Source: an uncultured Flavobacteriaceae bacterium (lineage in GTDB: Bacteria > Bacteroidota > Bacteroidia > Flavobacteriales > Flavobacteriaceae). Taken from it: a DNA stretch of 64,000 nucleotides. Under the pieces are notes generated by a model, which saw nothing but the letters and a program-made list of their open reading frames with translations, was not told the DNA's origin and searched no databases. Positions 42,686 to 53,695 of this stretch are shown here, in pieces (the first letter of the stretch is position 1; each line of letters opens with the position of its first letter). A program made the translations under genes and the position numbers. Where the stretch lies: NCBI GenBank assembly GCA_947493175.1, contig CANLQD010000001.1, forward strand, positions 124,001-188,000, in the 5' to 3' direction.

Positions 42686-43972
42686 TTAATTTAATTCGAA
42701 GGTGCTAAGCAATTGAATTTGATCATCGAGGTATTCGTACTGATAAAGTATATTATCGCCGATCATCAGTAAGGAGCTTTGCAAAGGAATTACATCATAG
42801 GTAATGATATCTTCAAAATGGTTCAACAGCTGCAAGTCTTCCGCATTGGTTTTATCAAAAACCTTTAAACCTGCCGCACCATCACAGATAAAAAGTTTTT
42901 CGTCCTTTACACCCAGTCCGTAGGGCTCCATCATCGTATAGAATTTCTTTAGCTCGGGATTGGCAAGGTCAGAAACATCAATGATGTAAAGTCCGCTTTC
43001 ACCTCCGCCACATAGGTTTCCTCCCCTTAGGGTCACATAAGCATAAGACCCATCGACGACCACTGGGTCACAAGCCGTACCGTGCACAAATTCCGAGACA
43101 TAAGTGGGTTTATCGGGCGAAGAAATATCATAGATGTACATTCCCTGGGTACCTCCTAAAAACAGAATATCTCCTTGATTGAAGATGGTTTCTATGATTC
43201 CGTTGGTGTAGACCTCTTCCAATATCTTTGGTTCATCAAGATTCGAAATATCAAAAATATTAATGCTTACAGCTTCTATAGCGTATAAATAGTCATCCAC
43301 AATTTTAAAGCGCGCCAGCGAACCTCCCTGGCCCGTGTCGGATGTGGTCGGCACGGCAGCCTCATTAAAGGAAGCTACATCCTCTAAACCGTAGTAGCCG
43401 TACGTTTCATTAAACTCTGAGATACGCATGCGTTTGGTTTCTAGCTCCCACCCAACAATGGCCTCTTTGCTGTAGTCAAAATCGGTATAATCGAAATAAT
43501 CGGCCTCCGGCCACTCCACATCAAAACCTACGGTGCACCAAAAGTCTTGGTAAATGGCATTTTCGATCCGTTTGGCATTTCCAATAGTATTGATATCCGA
43601 AATATCAAGAATCACCAAATCGCCATAGCTGTCCGCAAACAAACGATCGTTCTTGATAGAAATGTCAAAATTGCCTTCTAACTTTATAAAGGCAATATTT
43701 TGTGGTGCAGCAGGGTTGCTATTGTCAAGCACGTGGAACCCCCGACCCACATCATTGACAAAAACATAGTTCTTATACGCATAAATTTTTCCCGACTCTA
43801 TGATCGGTTCCGGTTCGGTGACCCCCACAGCCTCTGCCTTAAAACGAATCAAATCGGCTTTTAAAGGTGTCGCTATGACATAGTCGGCATAGCCTTCCTG
43901 CAGATCGTCTTCGTTGCAGGAAATCATGGAAAGAAAGGCCAAGCAAAAGAGGCCTCGAATTGTCTTCTTCAT
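42686..43972 (-). CDS. LVIVD-repeat lipoprotein
   Basis: A 428-residue lipoprotein (lipobox LSMISC, Cys19). Repeated motifs of the LVIVD type occur through the protein (GFHVLDNSNPAAPQNIAF, DLVILDISDINTIGNA, SINIFDISNLDEPKIL, GMYIYDISSPDKPTYVSEF, GLYIIDVSDLANPELKKF, GLKVFDKTNAEDLQLLNHF), giving a predicted beta-propeller at the cell surface. The Kunitz gene follows at 6 nt, suggesting joint function at the outer surface. Confidence 0.9.
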   Translation of the reverse strand: MKKTIRGLFCLAFLSMISCNEDDLQEGYADYVIATPLKADLIRFKAEAVGVTEPEPIIESGKIYAYKNYVFVNDVGRGFHVLDNSNPAAPQNIAFIKLEGNFDISIKNDRLFADSYGDLVILDISDINTIGNAKRIENAIYQDFWCTVGFDVEWPEADYFDYTDFDYSKEAIVGWELETKRMRISEFNETYGYYGLEDVASFNEAAVPTTSDTGQGGSLARFKIVDDYLYAIEAVSINIFDISNLDEPKILEEVYTNGIIETIFNQGDILFLGGTQGMYIYDISSPDKPTYVSEFVHGTACDPVVVDGSYAYVTLRGGNLCGGGESGLYIIDVSDLANPELKKFYTMMEPYGLGVKDEKLFICDGAAGLKVFDKTNAEDLQLLNHFEDIITYDVIPLQSSLLMIGDNILYQYEYLDDQIQLLSTFELN

Positions 43973-44056
43973 TTTGCACTTATTTATTGGTTATACATAG
44001 AGGATACAAAATGGATATCCCCGTTGCGTTTTTATCATAATTTTATACCTGTCAAT

Positions 44057-44088
44057 TTGTCATAAAAATGGAATTAGTACTATCTTTG
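44057..44088 (+). promoter_or_regulatory. Bacteroidota promoter of miaB
   Basis: TTG at 44057-44059, a 21-nt spacer, and the -10 box TATCTTTG at 44081-44088. Spacing fits the Bacteroidota consensus. The start codon is 61 nt further on. Confidence 0.7.
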
Positions 44089-44149
44089 ACCCCTTGAAGA
44101 TTTTGGAAGTGATATCTGATACCATTTAAAGATTAAAATGGTGTAGCCT

Positions 44150-45598
44150 ATGGAAAAAATTATAGACGAATCGGTTCAAGGCAGCACCTTGTCCCTAGAA
44201 GAGCATAAAGACAATAGCAGAAAGCTTTACATTGAAAGTTATGGCTGTCAGATGAATTTTTCCGACAGCGAAATCGTTGCATCTATTTTGGCGAACGAGG
44301 GTTTCAATACGACCGACACCTTGCAAGATGCCGACCTCGTATTGGTCAACACTTGCTCTATTCGGGAGAAAGCGGAATTAACCGTGCGCAAGCGTCTTGA
44401 AAAATTCAATGCCATAAAAGAACATCGGCCCCATATGAAGGTGGGGGTTCTGGGGTGTATGGCCGAACGGCTCAAAAGCAAGTTGCTCGAAGAAGAAAAA
44501 ATTGTAGATATGGTGGTAGGTCCCGATGCCTATAAAGACCTCCCCAACCTCATCAAGGAAATCGATGAGGGCCGCAATGCGGTCAACGTAATCCTATCCA
44601 AGGAAGAGACCTATGGCGATGTAGCACCGGTTCGATTAAATTCAAACGGGGTTACCGCCTTTGTTTCGATAACGCGGGGTTGCGACAATATGTGCACTTT
44701 CTGTGTGGTACCCTTTACCCGTGGCCGAGAGCGCAGCAGAGAACCACAATCGATTGTTCAAGAAGTGAACGAACTTTGGAACAAAGGCTATAAAGAAGTT
44801 ACGCTTTTAGGCCAGAATGTTGACAGTTACCTTTGGTATGGCGGCGGGCTGAAGAAAGACTTTGACAAAGCCTCGGAGATGCAGCAGGCTACTGCGGTGA
44901 ATTTTTCGAAGCTTTTAGAGATGGTGGCACTGGCGCAACCCAAAATAAGAATTCGTTTTTCGACCTCCAATCCGCAGGATATGACTTTGGATGTTATCCA
45001 TACCATGGCCAAATACCCTAATATCTGCAAAAACATACATTTACCGGTTCAAAGTGGTAGCAACCGTATTCTAAAGGCCATGAACCGTCTTCATACGAGA
45101 GAGGAATATTTTGTACTCATCGATAGCATCCGAAATATTATTCCGGATTGTGGCATTTCTCAGGATATGATAACCGGTTTCCCCACAGAAACGGAGGAAG
45201 ACCATCAAGACACGCTTTCGTTGATGGAATACGTAAAGTACGATTATGGGTTCATGTTCGCCTACTCGGAACGCCCCGGCACCATGGCTGCCAGAAAATT
45301 AGAGGATAACGTACCGCAGTCCATCAAGAAAAGACGTCTTTCAGAAATAATTGCCCTGCAACGGGAGCATTGCCAATTACGAACCGAGCAGTACGTAGGC
45401 CTAACACAAGAAGTGTTGATCGAGGGGACCTCTAAAAAATCGGCAGACCATTGGATGGGAAGAAATTCCCAGAACACGGTTGCGGTATTCCCGAAAGAAC
45501 ACTACAAAGTCGGTGATTTTGTCATGGTAAAAATGAATAGTTGCACCTCTGCTACATTGATTGGCGAGGCTGTTGGGTATTCGGATAACAATTCATAA
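44150..45598 (+). CDS. miaB: tRNA-2-methylthio-N6-dimethylallyladenosine synthase MiaB
   Basis: A 482-residue radical-SAM enzyme that adds the methylthio group to i6A37 of tRNAs. The N-terminal UPF0004 domain carries the first cluster Cys (33, 69, 103). The radical-SAM motif [10 protein letters not shown] has Cys178, Cys182 and Cys185. A TRAM domain closes the protein ([22 protein letters not shown]). It is the first gene after a clear promoter and starts a run of + strand genes. Confidence 0.96.
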   Translation: MEKIIDESVQGSTLSLEEHKDNSRKLYIESYGCQMNFSDSEIVASILANEGFNTTDTLQDADLVLVNTCSIREKAELTVRKRLEKFNAIKEHRPHMKVGVLGCMAERLKSKLLEEEKIVDMVVGPDAYKDLPNLIKEIDEGRNAVNVILSKEETYGDVAPVRLNSNGVTAFVSITRGCDNMCTFCVVPFTRGRERSREPQSIVQEVNELWNKGYKEVTLLGQNVDSYLWYGGGLKKDFDKASEMQQATAVNFSKLLEMVALAQPKIRIRFSTSNPQDMTLDVIHTMAKYPNICKNIHLPVQSGSNRILKAMNRLHTREEYFVLIDSIRNIIPDCGISQDMITGFPTETEEDHQDTLSLMEYVKYDYGFMFAYSERPGTMAARKLEDNVPQSIKKRRLSEIIALQREHCQLRTEQYVGLTQEVLIEGTSKKSADHWMGRNSQNTVAVFPKEHYKVGDFVMVKMNSCTSATLIGEAVGYSDNNS

Positions 45599-45660
45599 CG
45601 GAGTAAAGATTTTCGACCCTGTCTGCCGAGAGACAAGTTTACGGAAATGAGCGTAATAAA

Positions 45661-46929
45661 ATGGAAAGTATTCAATCAATAAAACAACGGTTCGAAATCA
45701 TCGGTAACGATGTAAAACTGAATCGTGCCATCGAAAAGGCCATTCAAGTGGCCCCGACCGATATTTCGGTATTGGTTACCGGGGAGAGTGGTGTGGGAAA
45801 GGAATCGATCCCAAAAATCATACACTCCCTGTCGCATCGAAAACACGCCAAGTATATTGCCGTAAACTGCGGTGCCATTCCTGAAGGCACTATCGACAGT
45901 GAGCTTTTTGGCCATGAAAAAGGAGCATTTACAGGAGCTACACAGACCCGTAGCGGCTATTTTGAAGTAGCCGATGGCGGTACTATTTTCTTGGACGAAG
46001 TAGGGGAACTGCCATTAACGACCCAAGTACGTTTATTACGCGTTCTTGAAAACGGGGAATTTCTAAAAGTAGGCTCTTCACAAACCCAAAAGACCGATGT
46101 TCGTATCGTCGCAGCGACCAATGTAAATATGTTCGAAGCGATTAAAAGGGAAAAATTTCGGGAAGACCTTTACTATCGGCTAAGCACGGTAGAAATCAAC
46201 ATTCCTCCCTTACGCGAACGCAAAGACGATATTCATTTATTATTTCGAAAATTCGCCTCAGACTTCGGGCAGAAATATAAAATGCCCACTATTCGATTAG
46301 ACGATGATGCCATTCAGCTTCTTGTTCGCTACCGATGGCCGGGAAACATACGCCAACTTCGAAATATCGCTGAACAGGTATCGGTCTTGGAAGAGAGTAG
46401 AACCATTTCTGCCCTTACTTTGAACAGCTACCTTCCCGCGACCGGAGATTCTAATCTACCGGCAGTGGTAAGCGGCACCAAAAAGGAAACGGATTTTAGC
46501 ACCGAACGGGAAATTTTGTATAAGGTATTGTTCGACATGAAGGGCGATCTCAATGACCTTAAGAAGCTGACCCTGGAACTATTGAAGAGCAACGATACCG
46601 AAAAGGTCCAAGAAGAGAACGAAAGCCTGATCCAGAAGATTTATGGCGACGAACCGGCACCCCCTATTCAGGAAGAGGAAGAGACTCTTGAAGTACTGCA
46701 GCTACCAGAGACCGGTACGGAACAACCAACATATGTGCCCCCGGTAGAAGATAAATATCATTTTGCAGAAGAAATTCAAGAGGAAGAAACACTTTCCCTT
46801 CAGGAAAAGGAAGTTGAACTCATTAAAAAATCATTGGAACGCAACCGTGGAAAACGAAAAGCGGCAGCCTCTGAATTAGGTATTTCCGAGCGAACGCTTT
46901 ATCGTAAGATAAAACAATACGACCTTTAA
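45661..46929 (+). CDS. Sigma-54-dependent transcriptional activator without sensory domain
   Basis: A 422-residue protein that begins almost directly with the AAA+ domain: Walker A GESGVGKE (41-48), the sigma-54-contacting GAFTGA loop (88-93), Walker B GGTIFLDE (106-113). A linker rich in Glu follows (about 330-395), then a C-terminal Fis-type helix-turn-helix (GKRKAAASELGISERTLYRKIKQ). The usual N-terminal receiver or GAF domain is missing, so control may be by partner proteins or abundance. It lies between miaB and an LptE-like gene. Confidence 0.92.
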   Translation: MESIQSIKQRFEIIGNDVKLNRAIEKAIQVAPTDISVLVTGESGVGKESIPKIIHSLSHRKHAKYIAVNCGAIPEGTIDSELFGHEKGAFTGATQTRSGYFEVADGGTIFLDEVGELPLTTQVRLLRVLENGEFLKVGSSQTQKTDVRIVAATNVNMFEAIKREKFREDLYYRLSTVEINIPPLRERKDDIHLLFRKFASDFGQKYKMPTIRLDDDAIQLLVRYRWPGNIRQLRNIAEQVSVLEESRTISALTLNSYLPATGDSNLPAVVSGTKKETDFSTEREILYKVLFDMKGDLNDLKKLTLELLKSNDTEKVQEENESLIQKIYGDEPAPPIQEEEETLEVLQLPETGTEQPTYVPPVEDKYHFAEEIQEEETLSLQEKEVELIKKSLERNRGKRKAAASELGISERTLYRKIKQYDL

Positions 46930-46943
46930 AAGGAGTAGAGAAA

Positions 46944-47477
46944 ATGGAACAAAGACAAGTGAGAAGACTTACATATACCCTATTAATCGTAACGGCAACT
47001 TTTTTTCTGAACAGTTGCGGGGTTTATAATTTTACCGGGGGCAATCCCGGAACAGCAGAAACATTCCAAGTAAACTATTTTCAGAATTATGCTACGCAAA
47101 GTCCGGGATCTACATTTGAACCAGGGGTGGATCGAGACTTTACCCAAGCCTTGCAAAACAGGATTCAAGATCAATCGAACCTACAGCTGGTCAATAATGG
47201 AGGAGATTTGATGTATGAAGGAGAAATTGTAGAATATCGCATATCACCCATGAGCGCCACCGCTCAATCGACCGCTGCCCAAAACCGACTCACCATGTCG
47301 GTAAAGGTGCGGTTCTACAACAAAACCAAGGAAGATTCCGATTTTGACCAGCGGTTTTCGTTCTTCTTCGATTATCCTGCGAATGCGCAGCTATCAGCTG
47401 TACAATCGGAAGCGCATGAAATTATCTTTGAACGTATTACGCAAGATATTTTTAATGCCTCTTTGGCAGATTGGTAG
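46944..47477 (+). CDS. lptE: LptE-family lipoprotein
   Basis: A 177-residue outer-membrane lipoprotein (lipobox FFLNSC, Cys26; then GVYNFTGG). LptE supports LptD in placing lipopolysaccharide in the outer membrane. The family features GVYSF-like opening and a conserved ending (FERITQDIFNASLADW) fit Bacteroidota LptE. It begins 14 nt after the sigma-54 activator and is probably co-transcribed. Confidence 0.85.
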   Translation: MEQRQVRRLTYTLLIVTATFFLNSCGVYNFTGGNPGTAETFQVNYFQNYATQSPGSTFEPGVDRDFTQALQNRIQDQSNLQLVNNGGDLMYEGEIVEYRISPMSATAQSTAAQNRLTMSVKVRFYNKTKEDSDFDQRFSFFFDYPANAQLSAVQSEAHEIIFERITQDIFNASLADW

Positions 47478-47572
47478 GAAAGAACCCCTGTAAGGCATAG
47501 CGCCTTGTACAAGTATAGGGAAAAGCTAAGTGTAAAACAAAAAGAATACGTAGACAGTATACGCACAAAAAC

Positions 47573-48487
47573 ATGAACGTACAAGACTTTACATATCTAT
47601 TGCAACATCCTGATAAAGTCGTGTCGCCCGTGCAAACCAACCAATTAGAAGAGGTATTGAACGAGTACCCCTATTTTCAAGCCGCCAGAGCATTGCACTT
47701 AAAGGGATTGAAAAATCTCAATAGTTTTAAATATAATAACGCCTTAAAGGTTGCAGCTGCATATACCACAGATCGAGACATCCTTTTTGATTATATCACC
47801 TCTAGGGAATTTTTGCAGAATGCCATCGCCGATACCATCGCCGGAAAAACACCGCCTCTTAATGAACTTCCGACAGTGTCAGAAGAAATTCAAGTTGACA
47901 CGGAGACCATCGCTTCATTAATAGAAAACACTGAAGACCAAGCGTTGCCCCAGAACCTGAAAGATGCCAACGCTATTTTGGATCCCGAGCTATTCACCTC
48001 GAAAAACAAAGAAGAAAAAAAGAATATCGATTCGGTCTCCACACATTCCGATGCACTGGAGATTGGCGAACCATTGCCATTTACGAAAAAGGAAAAGTAT
48101 TCTTTCGGGGAATGGCTGCAACTGACTTCGTTAAAAGCGGTAAAACGCAAGGACGAAGAACCGCGCAAAGAATTAGAACCGATAGATTTTCCTTTAGAGG
48201 AGGCGGTACTTAAAAACAAAAAGTTCGAACTCATCGATAAATTTATTGCCGATAATCCCAAAATCGTTCCCAAAACGACCACGCCCAAAGTCGATATTTC
48301 ACAGTCGATTAAAATGGATAAGAAAGAGCTGATGACAGAAACTTTGGCTAGGGTATATTTGGAGCAGAAAAAGTATAAAAAAGCCATCCAGGCCTACAAA
48401 ATTTTAAGTTTGAAATATCCGGAAAAAAGTGGTTTCTTTGCAGACCGAATTAAAGCGGTAGAAAAAATACAACAAGAACATAAATAG
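47573..48487 (+). CDS. TPR-containing hypothetical protein
   Basis: A 304-residue cytoplasmic protein. The N-terminal part (about 1-90) is helical and conserved in appearance (LEEVLNEYPYFQAARALHLKGLKNLNS), the middle is acidic and probably disordered, and the C-terminus carries a tetratricopeptide repeat (TETLARVYLEQKKYKKAIQAYKILSLKYPEKSGFFADRI). It sits between lptE and secG, as in many Bacteroidota, with unknown function. Confidence 0.82.
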   Translation: MNVQDFTYLLQHPDKVVSPVQTNQLEEVLNEYPYFQAARALHLKGLKNLNSFKYNNALKVAAAYTTDRDILFDYITSREFLQNAIADTIAGKTPPLNELPTVSEEIQVDTETIASLIENTEDQALPQNLKDANAILDPELFTSKNKEEKKNIDSVSTHSDALEIGEPLPFTKKEKYSFGEWLQLTSLKAVKRKDEEPRKELEPIDFPLEEAVLKNKKFELIDKFIADNPKIVPKTTTPKVDISQSIKMDKKELMTETLARVYLEQKKYKKAIQAYKILSLKYPEKSGFFADRIKAVEKIQQEHK

Positions 48488-48493
48488 GCCCTA

Positions 48494-48871
48494 ATGAGTA
48501 CGTTTACCATTTTTTTGATTCTCATAATCGTAGTGTGCTTTCTATTGGTTTTGGTCATCATGGTCCAGAATCCGAAAGGTGGCGGACTCTCTTCCTCTTT
48601 TGGAGGTGGTGGAAGCCAGGTTGTCGGTGGCGTTAAAAAAACAGGTGACTTTTTAGATAAAAGCACGTGGACATTGGCCGGACTTTTGGTCATCCTGATC
48701 CTTGCATCCAACATTGCGCTTCCCGGAAGGTTCGGTGGGGAGTCAGATTCCAAATTACTTAATGGGGATGATATCGAAACAACGGTTCCTGAAACCATCC
48801 CGGAAGCGGTTCCGGAAGAATTGCCAACACCAGTGAACGAGGACGCAGTTCCCAACGATTCTGCGCAATAA
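48494..48871 (+). CDS. secG: Preprotein translocase subunit SecG
   Basis: A 125-residue membrane protein with two hydrophobic helices (TIFLILIIVVCFLLVLVIMVQ and WTLAGLLVILILASNIALP) and the SecG loop NPKGGGLSSSFGGGG. It stimulates SecYE translocation. The C-terminal tail is acidic and Pro-rich. It is 6 nt from the upstream gene and followed by a terminator. Confidence 0.95.
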   Translation: MSTFTIFLILIIVVCFLLVLVIMVQNPKGGGLSSSFGGGGSQVVGGVKKTGDFLDKSTWTLAGLLVILILASNIALPGRFGGESDSKLLNGDDIETTVPETIPEAVPEELPTPVNEDAVPNDSAQ

Positions 48872-48889
48872 AAAACATTCATATAACGA

Positions 48890-48923
48890 AAAATGCCAGC
48901 ACAAATGACAAGCTGGCATTTTT
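48890..48923 (+). terminator. Terminator after secG
   Basis: AAAATGCCAGC pairs with GCTGGCATTTT, followed by further T. It closes the lptE-secG transcript and insulates the chaperonin genes. Confidence 0.92.
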
Positions 48924-48946
48924 GTTTTTACAATGTGTCAGTTTTT

Positions 48947-48958
48947 ATGCCATGGCAT
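48947..48958. promoter_or_regulatory. Palindrome upstream of groES
   Basis: ATGCCATGGCAT is a perfect 12-bp palindrome, 56 nt before the groES start. It does not match the CIRCE element. It may be a heat-shock operator or chance. Confidence 0.35.
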
Positions 48959-49014
48959 AGTTTCTGTCTACTTGACATCAGAATTATAAAAATCAATTTT
49001 AAAAACTAAAAAAT

Positions 49015-49293
49015 ATGGCTAAAGTGACTATTAAACCATTGGCAGACCGTGTGTTGATCGAGCCAATGGCAGCTGAAACCAAAACAGCCTCGGGCATCTA
49101 CATTCCCGACACGGCTAAAGAAAAACCTCAACAAGGCAAAGTAGTGGCAGTAGGTCCCGGCACCAAAGACGAAAAGGTGACCGTTAAGGTAGGCGACAAA
49201 GTACTCTACGGCAAATATGCCGGTACCGAGCTTAAACTAGAAGGTGTAGATTACTTGATGATGCGCGAGAGCGACGTCTTGGCGATTATCTAA
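49015..49293 (+). CDS. groES: Co-chaperonin GroES
   Basis: A 92-residue protein that caps GroEL. The start [21 protein letters not shown], the mobile loop, and the end [18 protein letters not shown] are typical. It lies upstream of groEL, separated by 131 nt containing two hairpins. Confidence 0.98.
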   Translation: MAKVTIKPLADRVLIEPMAAETKTASGIYIPDTAKEKPQQGKVVAVGPGTKDEKVTVKVGDKVLYGKYAGTELKLEGVDYLMMRESDVLAII

Positions 49294-49304
49294 AGCCCCG
49301 CTCT

Positions 49305-51059
<1,755 letters not shown>

Positions 51060-51081
51060 TCATTCCATTGAACTATCATAA

Positions 51082-51117
51082 AAAAACCGCCCTGACAATG
51101 TTGTCGGGGCGGTTTTT
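51082..51117 (+). terminator. Terminator after groEL
   Basis: A GC-rich hairpin (CCGCCC ... GGGCGG with TGACA/TGTCG inner pairing) flanked by A and T runs. It can serve the convergent DUF3179 gene as well. Confidence 0.9.
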
Positions 51118-51138
51118 ATTTATACGCTTTCCCATGAC

Positions 51139-52212
51139 TTATTGACTTTCAAAAATCTCGGTTTCGTAAAAGGCAGGTATAGAAAACCAATACCCCATAA
51201 ATGCCGATGCCAGTGTCAATGAGCCGGTATTTCCGGGGCCTGAGATTATTTCGCCAAATATGGTATAACTGGTACCATTACTATCCCGAACTATGATATC
51301 GGACGCATTGTCAAAAGTATACTCAAAAGTTAATGCTTGCTGGCTCGAAGAAAGTTCAAAGGCGACCATAAAAAATTCATTGCCAACTATTAAATACGAT
51401 TTTCCATCGAAATTATCCTTGAAAACATTGCTATCGCTAAAATCACTGAAGCGATATGCTTTGGCCTTATCGCCATCGATAATTGCAAGTACTCTTTCCT
51501 TCAAAGGCAACCTATTGTCTTTTGGAGTAGGGAAGAAAAAAGCATCCGGGTTGGTTTTATAATCCACATACGGATACACTCCATAAGTCCTACTAAATCC
51601 GGTGTTGAGACTAATAATTTTGGTATCGGGATACATTGCTTTCCACGTTTTCCAATCGGTTTCAACCAAGGGAATCAAGTCTGCTTCCTTTCCAAGGTTC
51701 GCACCATTTATAGACTCATTGAGCAATTGCGACCAATTACTCTTCGTAGCCCTATCAAAGGGTATCAAATTGGTCTGATACAATAAACCTGAAACCCCAA
51801 AAGTAGTTTCCTTTCCATCAACAATTCTATCCCAACCGATACCCGTTCCGGTTAGGGGGCAGTAGGTAATGGCCACCGACACATCCCCTACGTTGTCGTT
51901 TACGATTTCGTGCCAATCCAACACAATATGCTGGTATGCCCGAACATCGTCCCCATTCTTATATCCCAACACTAAATCGGTATCGAGCAATATAGAAGAC
52001 TGATCCGCAGATACCATGGTAGGGTTTTCCAAAGCGGGAATACCATCTCGCCCAGGGCCGCCATCTAACACTTCCGAGAGGGGAACACTCCATTCCGTCG
52101 AGGTATTTTCAACTTGGTCGGGATCCACCGTAGATTCTTGTGTGCTTGACGAGCTACAGGAATAGATAATCAACACACCACTTAACATAAACAATATTTT
52201 TTTCATGGTCAT
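51139..52212 (-). CDS. DUF3179 lipoprotein
   Basis: A 357-residue lipoprotein (lipobox LIIYSC, Cys19) with the DUF3179 domain: LDGGPGRDGIPALENPTMVSAD, VSVAITYCPLTGTGIGWDR, SGLLYQTNLIPFDRATKSNWSQL and a late SYTIFGEIISGPGNTGSL. Function unknown. It begins 1 nt after the stop of an outer-membrane protein gene, so the two are one operon. Confidence 0.9.
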   Translation of the reverse strand: MTMKKILFMLSGVLIIYSCSSSSTQESTVDPDQVENTSTEWSVPLSEVLDGGPGRDGIPALENPTMVSADQSSILLDTDLVLGYKNGDDVRAYQHIVLDWHEIVNDNVGDVSVAITYCPLTGTGIGWDRIVDGKETTFGVSGLLYQTNLIPFDRATKSNWSQLLNESINGANLGKEADLIPLVETDWKTWKAMYPDTKIISLNTGFSRTYGVYPYVDYKTNPDAFFFPTPKDNRLPLKERVLAIIDGDKAKAYRFSDFSDSNVFKDNFDGKSYLIVGNEFFMVAFELSSSQQALTFEYTFDNASDIIVRDSNGTSYTIFGEIISGPGNTGSLTLASAFMGYWFSIPAFYETEIFESQ

Positions 52213-53184
52213 CTAGTTTAATGGGTTCATCTGTTTACTTGGAAATTTATAAGAAAGGCCCGAGGTGAATCGAACGGTAGGGGTCAATTGAGTGCCTACC
52301 ACTTCGCTGTAGAGCGGAATTTCAACTCTAGCATTCAATACCAACCTTGGTGTTAACTGCACCCCAAGTTCAGGTCTTATGAAAACCCATTGGCCGCCCG
52401 TATTAGGCAGATCAAAGGTATCAACTTGGTCTTCAAAGGCCTTGCGGTACTTGAAAATAAGTCCGGGCATAAAGATGGTATTGAAAAAAAATAACTGATC
52501 GGCATACCCAAGGTTTCCTTGAAGTACATTTCCGAATTCATATACCGAAGTGTTATCCAGATACGAATCGTTTGCCCCTGTGAGACGATAGGTAAAACTA
52601 GCCGAAAGGGCCGCCGAAGGTCTAAAACCCATATTTTTTGCTATTGACAACCAACCTATAAGATCCCAAGCACCACTCCCCGGTTGCAAATCGGCCGTTA
52701 ATTGCACTCCTTCCTCACTGGCAAGATCAGATCGGCCAAAAGGGGCTTTTCCGCCAATCCCAATATTGAGTACCGAACGATTTCCCAATACCGAATCTAT
52801 CGTATACTTTAAAAGAAAAACAGCATCGCCGATCCCAGAGGTTTCCGTAAGGCTCTCATTCCCAAACTGGGTTATGGTACGTGTCTGGTTCACCCAAGAG
52901 AAAAGCCCTTCTATCGAAAACTTATCGGTAAGGGCATAATTCATATTCAAGAGTACCGAATTGGTTATGCGCAACCGAGAATCATCATCTAACGTAGCAG
53001 AACCTGCATTTAAGGTGTTCAAATTATTGTAGTCGTAGGTGACTCCTATGACAACCGTTTTTTTTCCTTCGTTGGGGAGCCCTAAGTTATTAGACAACGG
53101 CACCCCTCCGGAGCAACAGGTTTGTGCAAATGATGATTGCCCTATTGCAAAAAGTAGGATTAAAAATATCTTTCTAACGTACAT
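52213..53184 (-). CDS. Outer-membrane beta-barrel protein
   Basis: A 323-residue protein with a signal peptide (ILLFAIGQSSFAQ), then CCSGGVPLSNNLGLP and a beta-strand-rich body with alternating aromatics. This resembles the putative transporter barrels of the phenol-degradation MetA-like family, but the assignment is not firm. It is coupled to the DUF3179 gene. Confidence 0.78.
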   Translation of the reverse strand: MYVRKIFLILLFAIGQSSFAQTCCSGGVPLSNNLGLPNEGKKTVVIGVTYDYNNLNTLNAGSATLDDDSRLRITNSVLLNMNYALTDKFSIEGLFSWVNQTRTITQFGNESLTETSGIGDAVFLLKYTIDSVLGNRSVLNIGIGGKAPFGRSDLASEEGVQLTADLQPGSGAWDLIGWLSIAKNMGFRPSAALSASFTYRLTGANDSYLDNTSVYEFGNVLQGNLGYADQLFFFNTIFMPGLIFKYRKAFEDQVDTFDLPNTGGQWVFIRPELGVQLTPRLVLNARVEIPLYSEVVGTQLTPTVRFTSGLSYKFPSKQMNPLN

Positions 53185-53275
53185 TACAAACCAAAATGTA
53201 CCTTATTAGTACCCTTAAACCTTAAATCCTTACTTGACCTATTTCATCAAAACTGCAAAGACGACTCCAGCAAAT

Positions 53276-53305
53276 AAAAAAACCGCACTGAAGGGCGGTT
53301 TTCGC
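53276..53305 (-). terminator. Terminator of the heavy-metal operon
   Basis: AAACCGC and GCGGTTT form a stem with A/T flanks. On the minus strand a T-run follows. It lies after the stop of the last HMA gene (53324). Confidence 0.75.
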
Positions 53306-53323
53306 AGTTATTATATTTATATC

Positions 53324-53680
53324 TCAATGCCGACCGCTATCATCTGAATCATCTTCACGGTACTTGCAACAAGGATGCACCGAATCATATGCCTCTTGAC
53401 TCGCTTTAAGTTCTTTGGTATCATGCCCTACGGCTACCAGAGCAGTCTTAATTTTCATGGGATCGGTTTTGCGCTCATCGACAATCAAGGTCAATTGGTG
53501 TGTGGGGATGTCCCATAGCGCATATTTAACCCCTTTGACGCCCAATGCAGCTTTTTCAATGCGCGTTTTGCACATATCGCATTTACCGTCGACCTCAAAA
53601 GACAGTTTCTTATTTTTTTCCTGGGCAACCACCATGGTTGAAAACACCATAAAAACCAATGCCATCACAACTTTTTTCAT
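53324..53680 (-). CDS. Exported heavy-metal-associated (HMA) domain protein
   Basis: A 118-residue protein with a signal peptide (ALVFMVFSTMVVAQ) and one HMA domain with the metal-binding motif GKCDMC (Cys34, Cys37) near VKGVKYALWD. A His/Cys-containing tail (VHPCCKYRED) may add ligands. It probably binds copper or another soft metal in the periplasm. It is 15 nt after the TonB receptor gene. Confidence 0.87.
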   Translation of the reverse strand: MKKVVMALVFMVFSTMVVAQEKNKKLSFEVDGKCDMCKTRIEKAALGVKGVKYALWDIPTHQLTLIVDERKTDPMKIKTALVAVGHDTKELKASQEAYDSVHPCCKYREDDSDDSGRH

Positions 53681-53695
53681 AACGTTTTACTTAAA

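Noticed and set aside
48936..48977. Possible sigma-54 (-24/-12) promoter before groES
   Set aside because: GG is present but no GC at the required distance; spacing does not fit.
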